This document shows, in pieces, positions 46,286 to 58,970 of a stretch of DNA of 64,000 nucleotides. The position numbers were made by a program, and so were the translations under genes. Each line of letters starts with the position of its first letter. Position 1 is the stretch's first letter. Below the pieces are notes generated by a model. The model was not told the origin of the DNA and did not search any database. It was given only the letters and a program-made list of their open reading frames with translations. The stretch lies in the NCBI RefSeq assembly GCF_009377345.1, contig NZ_WBSL01000001.1, positions 124,001-188,000 on the forward strand, written 5' to 3'. This DNA comes from Deinococcus terrestris. Lineage in GTDB: Bacteria > Deinococcota > Deinococci > Deinococcales > Deinococcaceae.

Positions 46286-47767
46286 CTACTCCCGCTGCGC
46301 CTGCCCGTACTTCATCCGGTAGCGGCTGCGGCTGGCCGCTTCCAGCAGGTCGGCGGGGGTGGAGGTGTCCGGGCTGGTGGTCGCCGCCCCCACCGAGGCC
46401 CGCAGGGGGAGGTCGCGGTAGCTCAGGCCGTCCAGCGAGGCCATCAGGCTGTCCGAGAGGCTCCCGATCTCGGCGGGGCCGACGTTGTCGAGCAGCACGG
46501 CGAACTCGTCCGGTCCCCAGCGGAAGACGAGGTCGCCCCGGCGCTTCTGGGCTTGGAGGCGGGCGGCGAGGTCGCGCAGCACCTCGTCCCCGGCGCCGCG
46601 CCCGTACTTCTCGTTCACGGCCCGGAAGCCGCTGAGGTCCACCAGCAGCAGGCCCAGCGGGCGCCCGGCGCGGCCCGGCCAGCGGTGCTCGACGGCGCGG
46701 GTAAAGGCGAGGCGGTTGCCCATGCCGGTCAGGGGATCGCGGGTGCCCAGCGTCCGCAGGGTCCACCAGCGTTCCAGTGCGACGAGGGCCATGCCCAGAA
46801 TCGCGGCGACCGAGACGGTCACGCCGGGGAACCAGACGTTGACCAGCCACAGCGGGGCCGCCAGCGCCAGCGTGCCCAGCGCGATGCCGAAGCCCCACAG
46901 CCCACCCAGCCACGCGGCCAGTGCCGCCGCCGTGACCGCGAGCAGCGCGACCAGCCAGCCCGGCAGCAGGGTGGGCGGCGGCGCGAGCAGGGTGGACACG
47001 GCCTGAGCTTGCAGCACGGGCAGGGGAGTGGGCTGCCCGGCGGGGTCGAGCAGGGTGCTGCCGGGCTCGCTGGCCGCCGTCACCCCCAGGATCACCACCC
47101 GCCCCTGGAGGTCTCCGAAACGCACGTTGCCGTTCACCACGTCCCGGAACGGGATGGCGGCGAGGCGGCTGGCGTCGCGCCGAAACTGCCGCAGCAGTCG
47201 GGGCTGGGGGTCCAGCGGCACCGTCTGCCCCGCACTCACGGCCAGCTGGCGCGAGAAGCTGGGCAGCAGGTCGCCCGAGGGGTCGGGAAGGGCCGTCCGG
47301 AAGCGCCGCACCACTCCACTCGGGTCGGGGTCCAGGGTCACCACGCCCGTGGGGAGGCGCTGGCCCTCCAGGGCACCCAGCGGCTCGCCGGGCGTGCTCG
47401 ACAGCACCACGTTGGGCCGGGCAAACACCCAGGCGAGGTCCGGCGTCCGCGCCAGCGCCGAGAGCCGGGGGTCGAGGCCCACCGTCTGGACCCCCGCCTG
47501 ATCCAGCGTGTTCAGGGCCTGCGCGTACAGCTCGGGGGGCCACACGGTGGGCGGCCCATAGTCCCGCAGCGACGTGTCGTCCACCCCCACGACCACCACC
47601 CGCCCGTCCGGGGGCGCGGGAAGGGCACGGTTGAGACTGTCCCACAGTCGCCCGTTCTGCGGAAAGAGCAGGCCTGCGCCCAGCCCCAGGAGAGCGGCGG
47701 CGGGCACGGTCAGCCGGGAGAGGGGCCGTTCCCCACCGCCCCGGCGGCGCTCAGGGGAGGACCGCAT
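46286..47767 (-). CDS. CHASE2-domain membrane protein with altered GGDEF domain
   Basis: A 493-residue protein. An N-terminal helix (about 20-36) leads to an extracytoplasmic CHASE2 sensor (about 45-255; VVVVGVDDTSLRDYG, then GRVVILGVTAAS). Two or three helices follow (about 270-350) and a GGDEF-type cyclase domain (about 355-490; RDPLTGMGNRLAF). The active-site loop is GPDEF at 418-422 with Pro for the second Gly, so c-di-GMP synthesis may be lost, while the inhibitory-site RxxD (RRGD, 409-412) is at the right distance. It overlaps the upstream FecR-domain gene by 17 bases, so the two are one operon. Confidence 0.85.
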   Translation of the reverse strand: MRSSPERRRGGGERPLSRLTVPAAALLGLGAGLLFPQNGRLWDSLNRALPAPPDGRVVVVGVDDTSLRDYGPPTVWPPELYAQALNTLDQAGVQTVGLDPRLSALARTPDLAWVFARPNVVLSSTPGEPLGALEGQRLPTGVVTLDPDPSGVVRRFRTALPDPSGDLLPSFSRQLAVSAGQTVPLDPQPRLLRQFRRDASRLAAIPFRDVVNGNVRFGDLQGRVVILGVTAASEPGSTLLDPAGQPTPLPVLQAQAVSTLLAPPPTLLPGWLVALLAVTAAALAAWLGGLWGFGIALGTLALAAPLWLVNVWFPGVTVSVAAILGMALVALERWWTLRTLGTRDPLTGMGNRLAFTRAVEHRWPGRAGRPLGLLLVDLSGFRAVNEKYGRGAGDEVLRDLAARLQAQKRRGDLVFRWGPDEFAVLLDNVGPAEIGSLSDSLMASLDGLSYRDLPLRASVGAATTSPDTSTPADLLEAASRSRYRMKYGQAQRE

Positions 47768-49274
47768 ACGCCTCGTTTCCAGCCTCGTCGCGTACGGTGA
47801 CCCGCACCGGGGTGCCCTCCGGTGGGGCGGGCAGGGGGAGGTCCAGCACGGACGCCCCGTCGGGCCCCACTGCCACCCGGCGGGTCTGGGTGTCCGTGCC
47901 CAGCCGCAGGGTCAGCGTGAGGCGCCCGGCGCGGGTCTGGGCAGTGCCGAGGTCGCGCAGGGTGCCCGTCACGCGAAGCAGCCGTCCCTCGCGCTCTGCC
48001 CGCAGTCCGGTCAGGGTGGGGGCGGTGCGGTCCACGACGACCGTAACCCGCCGGGTGCGCCGCTGCCCGCGCCAGTCGGCCCGGACTTCCACCCGTGCCT
48101 CGCCCTCGGGGAGGCTGGCCCCGGCGAGCTGAAAGCGGCCCGGCTGCCCGGCCACAGGTGCGAGCGGCAGCACCCGGCTTCCTACCAGGGCACTCACGGC
48201 CGCCCCCGGCTGGGTGGTCACCCCCAGGACGAGGGACCGCGCCGGGCTGCTTACCGGGTCCAGCCGCAGGACGAGGGGCGTCTGCGCCTGCGCGTCCAGC
48301 GCCGAGTTCGGCAGGGGGGTCGCTCTATTCCCGGTCGCCGCCGCAAAGACCCCGAAGGTCTTGCGCAGGCCAGTAACCCCCACCGCGAAGGCGCTGCCCC
48401 GCAGCGTGCTCCCCACCAGCGCGGGTTGTCCCGCCCCACTGCGGACCACGTTCCAGGCCTGCCCGCGCAGCAGGCCCAGGGTGGTCGTGCCTGCTTCCGG
48501 CCCCGCCGTGGCTGTCAGTTCACTGTTCTCCTGAAGCCGCAAGTAGCCGCCACCCAGAAAGCCCACTTCCGCCCAGGCACCCGCCCCGGTGCTCAGGCGG
48601 GTGCCGGGGTCCAGGGTCGCCCCCACCCGCGCCACCGTGCGCGTGCCGCCCGCCGTGAGGTACACCGGGCCGCGCGTGGCCTGCACGCTGGCCCGCCCGG
48701 TGCCTGTCAGCCGGGGGGCGTACCAGGGAGCCTCCTCCTCGCGGAAGGCGGTCACCCGGCCGGTGCCCACAGCGATGGCCTGTCCCGCCTTCAGCCGCGT
48801 GGCCTTGCCCGCGACCGTCACCCGCGCCCCGCCCGCCAGCACCGCAACCCGCTTGAGGCCCCCCACACCCAGGTCGGCCCGTGCCTGCGCCCCGGCGTCC
48901 AGCGTGACGGGTTGCCCCAGCGCCGTCAGGCTCAGCGGCCCCAGCAGCAGGAAACGGCCCTCCTGAAGCTCGGCCCGCCCGCCCGTCACCCGCAGCCGCG
49001 AGGAAGGGCCGAGGAGGAGTTTGCCCGTCGTCCCATTGCGAAGGGTGGTCCACACTGCGCCGTCGCCTCCCGTCCGCAGGCCCGCCGTGACGGTCGCGGG
49101 AACCCGCAGGGGCACCCACCGACCCCCCGTCAGCGTCTCGGCGCGGCCCTGAAGCTGCTCGGCCTTGACGAGGGGGGATGGGCCGGAAGCCGCGTCCGCT
49201 GCCGGTCCCAGCAGCGCCGCGAGCAGGGCCGTGCGCAGGGGCAGGGAGGCGCGGGGCACGGGAGGCAGGCTCAT
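47751..49274 (-). CDS. Exported FecR-domain protein
   Basis: A 507-residue protein with a signal peptide (about 1-29, TALLAALLGPAADAAS). Two FecR-like beta domains are likely: one around residues 40-130 (GRAETLTGGRWVPL, TGGDGAVWTTLRNGTTG) and one around 185-300 (GPVYLTAGGTRTVARVGATL, STGAGAWAEVGF). The C-terminal part has Ig/FN3-like strands ending in VRVTVRDEAGNEAY. FecR-type proteins are often paired with CHASE2 sensors; here the CHASE2/GGDEF gene follows with overlap, so this may be its periplasmic partner. ATG 49274 is chosen because the signal peptide starts there. Confidence 0.75.
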   Translation of the reverse strand: MSLPPVPRASLPLRTALLAALLGPAADAASGPSPLVKAEQLQGRAETLTGGRWVPLRVPATVTAGLRTGGDGAVWTTLRNGTTGKLLLGPSSRLRVTGGRAELQEGRFLLLGPLSLTALGQPVTLDAGAQARADLGVGGLKRVAVLAGGARVTVAGKATRLKAGQAIAVGTGRVTAFREEEAPWYAPRLTGTGRASVQATRGPVYLTAGGTRTVARVGATLDPGTRLSTGAGAWAEVGFLGGGYLRLQENSELTATAGPEAGTTTLGLLRGQAWNVVRSGAGQPALVGSTLRGSAFAVGVTGLRKTFGVFAAATGNRATPLPNSALDAQAQTPLVLRLDPVSSPARSLVLGVTTQPGAAVSALVGSRVLPLAPVAGQPGRFQLAGASLPEGEARVEVRADWRGQRRTRRVTVVVDRTAPTLTGLRAEREGRLLRVTGTLRDLGTAQTRAGRLTLTLRLGTDTQTRRVAVGPDGASVLDLPLPAPPEGTPVRVTVRDEAGNEAYAVLP

Positions 49275-49283
49275 ACGGATTCC

Positions 49284-49311
49284 GGTTGAACAGTGACCAC
49301 CCTGTTCAACC
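49284..49311. repeat. Perfect 10-bp inverted repeat in the divergent intergenic region
   Basis: GGTTGAACAG (49284-49293) and CTGTTCAACC (49302-49311), with an 8-base loop, lie 10 bases before the FecR-domain start. A further GGTTGAA half-copy occurs at 49374-49380. It may be an operator, a leader hairpin of the FecR transcript or a genomic repeat unit. Confidence 0.6.
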
Positions 49312-49486
49312 CGAGCAGAGCGAGAAGGAACACAACGGTCGCCGGGAAAGAAGTGATCCAGCCGGCGGTCTCCCGGTTGAATAACGAATTGGACGGGAAC
49401 CGCATCACCCGGCCAGTCTACCGGGTCGCCCCTGCCGGGCACTCGGCAAAACACCACGAAGGACCGCGCCCATAGGGAGCCCGCCC

Positions 49487-49492
49487 TATACT
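49487..49492 (+). promoter_or_regulatory. -10 box of the ABC-F gene (leaderless)
   Basis: TATACT, then GCCCGCC, then GTG at 49500; identical to the box before the nucleoside phosphorylase gene. Confidence 0.7.
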
Positions 49493-49499
49493 GCCCGCC

Positions 49500-51377
<1,878 letters not shown>

Positions 51378-51402
51378 GGGCCTGACTCCCCCGTGTCGGC
51401 GA

Positions 51403-52035
51403 TCAGATATGCGAAGACCTTAGCGTCTCAAGGTGGATATCGCAGGCGAGCAGCGCACAGGAAACGCCACCTTCGACGTTGACTTCCAGTGTCGTCATGG
51501 CTGTATTGGTGTGTAGGCCACGCCTCTCGGCCCAGGCTTCGCGGGTGTTCCAGCCCAGCAGGGTGCAGAGCAGCGCTGTGATCGTCACACCATGCGAGAC
51601 GATGACGACGTGTTCGCCTGCCTGAAGTGACAGGGCGTCGTAAAAAGCGCGTACGCGCCACGCCACGTCATCCATGCTTTCCCCATCTGGCCCGCCCTGA
51701 AAAGGCCAGGCTTCAAAAGCGGCTGCGTCGAGCGCAGCGATTTCTGTAAATGTCAGACCTTCCCAGGTGCCGATGTTCATTTCACGTAGCTGTGGTGTAA
51801 CGACGGCATTGATGTGCAGCGCCTCTTCAATGGGTGCGGCTGTCTGTCGGGCACGGCAAAGGTCACTGGTGTACAGCCGTGTCGGGGGGCGCTCATGCTG
51901 AGCCAGTCGTGCAGCGAGCAGGCGAGCCTGCGCGTGCCCACTTTCATCGAGGGGAATATCCACCCAGCCCTGAAAACGTCCTGCGGCGTTATGAGCTGTA
52001 CGGCCATGTCGCACGAGTGTCACGAGAGCACTCAT
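51403..52035 (-). CDS. Histidine phosphatase (phosphoglycerate-mutase superfamily)
   Basis: A 210-residue phosphatase. The catalytic LVRHGRTAHN loop (7-16), the GWVDIPLDESG segment, the ELREMNIGTWEG-like loop and SHGVTITAL with the second His are all present. Substrate may be a sugar phosphate, nucleotide or alpha-ribazole phosphate; none can be chosen. Base use differs from its neighbours: GC is clearly lower by eye (nearer 55%), and third positions are less biased, suggesting recent transfer. No good ribosome binding site or TANNNT box was found before the ATG at 52035. It converges on the ABC-F gene. Confidence 0.85.
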   Translation of the reverse strand: MSALVTLVRHGRTAHNAAGRFQGWVDIPLDESGHAQARLLAARLAQHERPPTRLYTSDLCRARQTAAPIEEALHINAVVTPQLREMNIGTWEGLTFTEIAALDAAAFEAWPFQGGPDGESMDDVAWRVRAFYDALSLQAGEHVVIVSHGVTITALLCTLLGWNTREAWAERRGLHTNTAMTTLEVNVEGGVSCALLACDIHLETLRSSHI

Positions 52036-52127
52036 TGGGGTTGTCCCATGAGGCGTGTGGCAAGGGCTATATGGGGATCAAGGTTCGGGAGCGGCGCTGC
52101 GAAGAGGACGGCAAAAAGGTTGCCGCT

Positions 52128-52165
52128 GCTGATCTGAATGCTCACACGCTGCATCGTAGATCAGC
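52128..52165. repeat. 8-bp inverted repeat between the phosphatase and erythromycin-esterase genes
   Basis: GCTGATCT (52128-52135) and AGATCAGC (52158-52165) enclose 22 bases. A smaller hairpin, CGGCAA/TTGCCG, sits just to the left (52109-52125). Both lie in the AT-richer gap and might end the esterase transcript or mark an insertion boundary. Confidence 0.45.
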
Positions 52166-52177
52166 GAGCGCCACCTC

Positions 52178-53488
<1,311 letters not shown>

Positions 53489-53490
53489 GG

Positions 53491-54147
53491 TCACTCCTGA
53501 GGGTGGGCGGCGCGGATCAGGGCCTCGCGCACTTCCTCGTCGGTCGTCTGGGCGAAGTCGCGGTAGAACTGGCCCACGGCCATGAAGTCGGCTGGGGTGT
53601 GGAGGCAGATCACCTCGTCGGCCTGGGTTGCCAGGGCGCGGGCCGTCTCGGGTGGGGCGACGGGCACAGCCACGACGACGCGGGCGGGGGAGAGTGCTCG
53701 CAGTGCCAGCAACCCCGCCCGCAGGGTCGCCCCGGTCGCCACGCCGTCGTCCACGAGGAGCACAGTGCGTCCGGTGACGGGGGCGGGGGTGCGGCCCTCC
53801 CGGTACACCTGCTCCCGGCGGGCGAGTTCGGCGCGTTCTCGGGCTTCTACCGCTGCAATCGCGTCCGGCGTCACCCCCGCGCGGTGAATCAGGTCATGGT
53901 TCAGGTAGCGCACGCCCCCGGAGGCGACGGCGCCCATCGCCACCTCCTCGTAACCGGGGAGGCCCAGCTTGCGCACCAGAAACACGTCGAGCGGTGCCCC
54001 CAGCGCCCGCGCCACCTCCGCGCCCACGGGGACGCCTCCACGCGGCAGGGCCAGGACGGTGGTATTCGGCCAGGCGCCCCGCTCGCTCAGCCGGGCGGCG
54101 AGCTGCTCGCCCGCGTCCCGGCGGTTCAGGAAGGGAGGATAGGACAT
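53491..54147 (-). CDS. Phosphoribosyltransferase-domain protein
   Basis: A 218-residue protein with a type I PRTase core: the PRPP loop VLLVDDGVATGATLRAG (about 130-146), an earlier VLALPRGGVPVGAEVA segment and a KLGLPGYEEVAMGAV loop. A helical insertion (about 85-120) is rich in Ala, Glu and Arg. Proteins of this type are recurrently found beside erythromycin-esterase homologues; their substrate is unknown. GAGG lies 6 bases before the ATG. Confidence 0.82.
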   Translation of the reverse strand: MSYPPFLNRRDAGEQLAARLSERGAWPNTTVLALPRGGVPVGAEVARALGAPLDVFLVRKLGLPGYEEVAMGAVASGGVRYLNHDLIHRAGVTPDAIAAVEARERAELARREQVYREGRTPAPVTGRTVLLVDDGVATGATLRAGLLALRALSPARVVVAVPVAPPETARALATQADEVICLHTPADFMAVGQFYRDFAQTTDEEVREALIRAAHPQE

Positions 54148-54204
54148 GGTGGACCTCGCCCCGATTGTGGACAGGTGGCCCGGCCCGCGCCACCCCGACT
54201 CGCT

Positions 54205-54902
54205 TTACCCGGCTGGGGCAGTGGCCTCACGCGGGGCGCCCACAGGGGAGAGCCGCACGAGGAAGGGCGCGGCGAGGTCGGTATTGTCCACCAGCACGCC
54301 CGCGTGCCGCTCAGGGTCGGCCTCGCGGAAATACAGGCGATTTCCCTCCACGTAACGCCGGTTGGACTCCGCCTGCGGGTTGGGCGAGCCGTACTCCGGC
54401 CCCCGCGCCGCCCCACGCGGCACCGACACCTCGAAGGGGACGCGCAAGAAGACCGAATCGTCCCACACGCCCCGCAACTCCGGGCGGTGCAGGAAGAGAC
54501 CGTCCACGATCAGGACGCTGCCGGGCAGGGTGACCCGCTCCGGCTCCTGTACGGGCGAGTCGGTGGTGTGGTCGAAGATTGCCGTGTGGTAGCGCCCCGA
54601 GCCCCCCGGCCCAAGGGGATCAAGCAGCGCCGAGCGCAGGCCCGCAAGGTCGTAGGAGTCCCGGTAGAACCCCTCCGGCGAGGTGCGGCCCCGGCGGTAG
54701 CGCACGGCCCTGGGAGCATGAAAGCCGTCTATCGAAGCTCGGATAACGGTTTGGCCCCTCGCCCGCAAAGCCTCCGCCAATTCGTCCGCAAAAGTGGTTT
54801 TGCCCGCGCCGTCCACCCCGTCCACGGCCACGCGCAGGACCGGGGCGGCGGGCTGGGCTTCGAGGCGGTCAGCGAGGGCAGCCAGCAGCCCTGCACGGAC
54901 GC

Positions 54903-54906
<4 letters not shown>
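54205..54906 (-). CDS. Uridine-kinase-like P-loop kinase
   Basis: A 233-residue nucleoside or pantothenate-kinase-like P-loop enzyme. Walker A is VDGVDGAGKTTFADEL (about 29-44). The SIDGFHAPRAVRYRRG segment resembles the uridine kinase substrate region with the Asp base. VLIVDGLFLHRPEL is the Walker-B-like strand, and ESNRRYVEGNRLY the lid. The substrate could be uridine/cytidine or another small molecule. The GTG overlaps the telA stop (GTGA). Confidence 0.78.
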
Positions 54907-56123
<1,217 letters not shown>

Positions 56124-56128
56124 GTCCC

Positions 56129-56134
56129 ACAGTA
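56129..56134 (-). promoter_or_regulatory. -10 box of the telA operon (leaderless)
   Basis: TACTGT on the minus strand, 5 bases before the ATG. Confidence 0.55.
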
Positions 56135-56208
56135 CGCCGGACGGGGGCGGGAAGTTGCGTCGGGGAAAAGGTGAATGAGCGGCCAGTCGCCCGTGTGCAG
56201 TCGCCAGC

Positions 56209-56238
56209 AAAAAGCCCCACGCGCCGGAGCGGGTGGGG
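56209..56238 (-). terminator. Terminator of the PrcB-domain gene
   Basis: CCCCAC/GTGGGG stem (56215-56220 with 56233-56238), followed in the minus direction by C and TTTTT. Confidence 0.82.
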
Positions 56239-56258
56239 TCGGAAAGGGGAGGGAATGG

Positions 56259-57125
56259 TCAGCGGGCCTGACCGGTGCCGGTACCCGTACCGAGCTGAAT
56301 CGGGCGCCCTGCCGCGTCCACGAGTTGCACGCGGGTGAAGGTCCCCGGCACCCGCACCAGCGTCCATGGGCTGGTGAGGGCCTGGGTGGTGATCGCCCCC
56401 GGTCCCGGAGCACGGATGTTCACGGTCAGGGTGAGGACGCCGTTCTGCACGCTGGCCCCGGTGACCTGAACGCCGTAACCCCCGGTGGGCCGCTGCCCCA
56501 GGAAGACGCCGACGACTGTTTCGCCAGAGCGCAGGGTGGGCACGGCGGGCGTCCCGGTCTGGTTGCCGTAGGCGACGCGGTACAGGGCATTCAGCGCACT
56601 CTGGGTCGTGGCGACCTGCACGGCGGGGTCGGAAACGGCGGCGTTGGTGCCGCTGGCGAGTTCGGTGACGGTCACGCGGCCTCCGGGAACGGGGGTGACG
56701 ATAGGGTCGGTGGTCCCCACCGGGGGCGTCGTGGCGGGCGGAGTGGTCGGCGTCTCGGTCACCGTACCCGTCGCTCCCGGCGCGTTGGGGGCGAAGGTGA
56801 CGAGGCCCGTGGGCAGTCCGGCCTGCGTCAGCCGCCCCAGCACGGCGACCCGCTGCACGGCGGTGCCGACGGTGACGCGCACGCGGCCCTGGGTGGGGTC
56901 GAGTTCCAGCGCACTCAGGCCGGGCAGCCCCTGGAGCGCTGCCGCCGCCGCCTGAAGCTGGGCAGCCGTGTAGCCCGACGGGTAGGTGGTGCGCTCCGGC
57001 GTGGTCTGAACGGGGACCGTCTGGGTGGGGGCGCTCAGGGGTGTGGCGGGAATGGTATTGACGCTTTGCGCGGCGGCGAGGGTGCCCGCGCCCAGGGTCA
57101 GGGTCAGAAGGAGGATCCGGGTCAT
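56259..57125 (-). CDS. Exported protein with PrcB-like C-terminal domain
   Basis: A 288-residue protein. A signal peptide (about 1-20, LTLTLGAGTLAAAQ) is followed by a small domain (about 50-115; YTAAQLQAAAAAL, then DPTQGRVRVTVG), a Thr/Pro linker (about 118-145) and a C-terminal PrcB-type domain (about 150-280) with VVGVFLGQRPTGGYGVQVTG. PrcB was described as part of a protease complex in Treponema; here any protease partner is unknown. GAGG lies 8 bases before the ATG. Confidence 0.7.
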   Translation of the reverse strand: MTRILLLTLTLGAGTLAAAQSVNTIPATPLSAPTQTVPVQTTPERTTYPSGYTAAQLQAAAAALQGLPGLSALELDPTQGRVRVTVGTAVQRVAVLGRLTQAGLPTGLVTFAPNAPGATGTVTETPTTPPATTPPVGTTDPIVTPVPGGRVTVTELASGTNAAVSDPAVQVATTQSALNALYRVAYGNQTGTPAVPTLRSGETVVGVFLGQRPTGGYGVQVTGASVQNGVLTLTVNIRAPGPGAITTQALTSPWTLVRVPGTFTRVQLVDAAGRPIQLGTGTGTGQAR

Positions 57126-57169
57126 GGTCCCAGCCTCGCCCGTGGCCGCTGACCGTGCATGAGCGCCCG

Positions 57170-57175
57170 TATACT
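57170..57175 (+). promoter_or_regulatory. -10 box of gatC-serS (leaderless)
   Basis: TATACT, 7 bases, then ATG at 57183. Confidence 0.65.
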
Positions 57176-57182
57176 CGCGTTC

Positions 57183-57497
57183 ATGATTGATCCCGTCAGC
57201 TCGGCGCTGCTGGAGCCAGGGGAGGTCGAGCACCTCGCCCGCCTCGCGCGGCTGCACCTCACCCCCGAGGAGCAGGACACCTTGCGCGGCGACCTCGGCC
57301 GCATCCTGGAATACTTCAGGCAGCTCCGCACCGTGGACACCGCCGGGGCAGAGGAGATGCAGCGCCCCGTCACCCTCGTCAACGTCCTGCGCGACGACGT
57401 GCCTGGCGAGGTCTTCGCGCAGGACATCGTGGCCGCCCTCGCCCCCGAGATGGAGGGCGGCTTCGTCCGCGTCCCGCGTACAGTGGAGACCGACTGA
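57183..57497 (+). CDS. gatC: Asp/Glu-tRNA amidotransferase subunit C
   Basis: A 104-residue GatC, the small belt subunit of the GatCAB complex that amidates misacylated Asp-tRNA(Asn) or Glu-tRNA(Gln). [16 protein letters not shown] and the [11 protein letters not shown] helix are characteristic. The C-terminal part reads [11 protein letters not shown], matching the usual LREDVV. gatA and gatB are not nearby. The TGA shares one base with the serS ATG, so both are one operon. Confidence 0.92.
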   Translation: MIDPVSSALLEPGEVEHLARLARLHLTPEEQDTLRGDLGRILEYFRQLRTVDTAGAEEMQRPVTLVNVLRDDVPGEVFAQDIVAALAPEMEGGFVRVPRTVETD

Positions 57498-58789
57498 TGC
57501 TCGACCTCAAATTCATCCGCGAGAACCCCGAAGCTGTTCGCCACGCCATTCAGGTTAAGGGCGTGACTCTCGATCTGGAGGAATTGCTACGGCTCGACCG
57601 GGAGCTGGTGGCGATGAAGCAGCGCGTCGAGGCCCTGCAAACCGAGCGCAACGCGAACGCCAAGCTCGTCCCTAAGGCGTCCCCCGACGAGCGCCCCCAA
57701 CTTATCCAGAAGGGCAAGGACCTCGGGGAGGAGTTGAAGGCGCTGGAACCCGAACTGCGCGGCGCCGAGGAGCGGCTGCGCGGGCTGCTGCTGCGGGTGC
57801 CCAACCTCCCGCACCCCAGCGTGCCAGTCGGCAAGGACGACTCGGCGAACGTCGAACTGCGCCGCGAGGGACAGGTGCCCGAGTTCGCCTTCGTCCCCCT
57901 CGACCACGTCGAGTTGCTGGAGCGCCAGGGCTGGAGCGACCCCGAGCGGGTGGCGCGGGTGTCGGGCAGCCGCTCGTACCTTCTCAAGGGCGACGCGGTG
58001 ATGCTGGAGATGGCGGTGCTGATGTTCGCGATGGACTTCCTGCGCGGGCGCGGCCTGACGCCCCTCTCGACCACCGCGCTGGTGCGCCCCGAGACGTTCG
58101 TGGGCTCAGGCCACTTTCCCGGCGGCGAGGATCAGGTGTACAAGGTCGAGGGCGACGAGCTGATGCTGGCCGGAACCGCCGAGGTGCCCGTGAACAGCCT
58201 GTACGCGGGCGAGCAGCTCTCGGCCGAGCAACTTCCCATCGCCTATGCCGCCATCAGCGCCGCCTTCCGCTCGGAGGCGGGGTCGGCGGGGCGCGACGTG
58301 CGCGGCCTCATTCGCGTCCACGAGTTCCGTAAGGTCGAGCAGTACGTGCTGACGCGGGCCGACGAGGAGGAGGCGCTGGGCTGGTTCGCCCGCATTCTGG
58401 AGAACGCCGAGGCGCTGCTGCGGGCGCTGGAACTGCCCTACCGGGTCGTGCAGAACTGCACGGGCGACATGGGCGCGGGCAAGGTCCTGATGTACGACCT
58501 CGAAACCTGGGTGCCCAGCGAGGAGAAGTACCGCGAGACGCACTCCTGCTCCTACCTGGGCGACTGGCAGGCCCGCCGCACCGGCCTGCGCTACCGCGAC
58601 GAGTCGGGGCGGCTGGTCTATGCCCACACGCTGAACAACACCGGGATCGCCTCGCCGCGCATCCTGGTGCCGCTGCTCGAAAACCACCAGCAGGCCGACG
58701 GCACCATTCGCGTGCCCGCCGCGCTGCGCCCTTACCTCGGCGGGCGCGAGGTGCTGGGGGTCCCCGTGCGGGAGGCCGCGACAGCGTAG
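57497..58789 (+). CDS. serS: Seryl-tRNA synthetase
   Basis: A 430-residue class II synthetase for tRNA-Ser. The N-terminal antiparallel coiled coil (about 28-105) that holds the tRNA long arm is clear (LLRLDRELVAMKQRVEAL). The core has LAGTAEVPVNSLYAGE, motif 2 FRSEAGSAGRDVRGLIRVHEF, and motif 3 HTLNNTGIASPRILVPLLENHQ. Family length is normal. It starts within the gatC stop. Confidence 0.96.
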   Translation: MLDLKFIRENPEAVRHAIQVKGVTLDLEELLRLDRELVAMKQRVEALQTERNANAKLVPKASPDERPQLIQKGKDLGEELKALEPELRGAEERLRGLLLRVPNLPHPSVPVGKDDSANVELRREGQVPEFAFVPLDHVELLERQGWSDPERVARVSGSRSYLLKGDAVMLEMAVLMFAMDFLRGRGLTPLSTTALVRPETFVGSGHFPGGEDQVYKVEGDELMLAGTAEVPVNSLYAGEQLSAEQLPIAYAAISAAFRSEAGSAGRDVRGLIRVHEFRKVEQYVLTRADEEEALGWFARILENAEALLRALELPYRVVQNCTGDMGAGKVLMYDLETWVPSEEKYRETHSCSYLGDWQARRTGLRYRDESGRLVYAHTLNNTGIASPRILVPLLENHQQADGTIRVPAALRPYLGGREVLGVPVREAATA

Positions 58790-58842
58790 GCGGGAGGAGG
58801 AGCGAGCCGAGGCTTTCCGCAGAGGAGGCCCCGGCTTTCGGC

Positions 58843-58848
58843 TACGAT
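58843..58848 (+). promoter_or_regulatory. Candidate -10 box of the structured-leader unit
   Basis: TACGAT fits the TANNNT pattern, about 7 bases before a hairpin (58855-58869). No -35 is evident. Confidence 0.35.
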
Positions 58849-58854
58849 GGACGG

Positions 58855-58950
58855 GTCCCGCTTCGGGACGGGGCGCATGACAACCGGGGAACAGCGAGGG
58901 GGAACAACGAGACGGAGCGTGGAAGCGCCCGGACCGTAACTCCGGGCGCT
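58855..58950 (+). promoter_or_regulatory. Structured leader with two hairpins and a 20-codon ORF
   Basis: Hairpin 1 is GTCCCG/CGGGAC (58855-58869, 3-base loop). A 20-codon ORF runs from ATG 58877 to TAA 58939 and reads MTTGEQRGGTTRRSVEAPGP. Hairpin 2 has a perfect 10-bp stem, AGCGCCCGGA (58924-58933) with TCCGGGCGCT (58941-58950). The ORF stop lies in its loop, so a translating ribosome would open the stem. The layout resembles an attenuator or translational-control leader for the small ORF at 58971. Confidence 0.5.
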
Positions 58951-58970
58951 TCGGAAAGGGGGTGGTCGCT

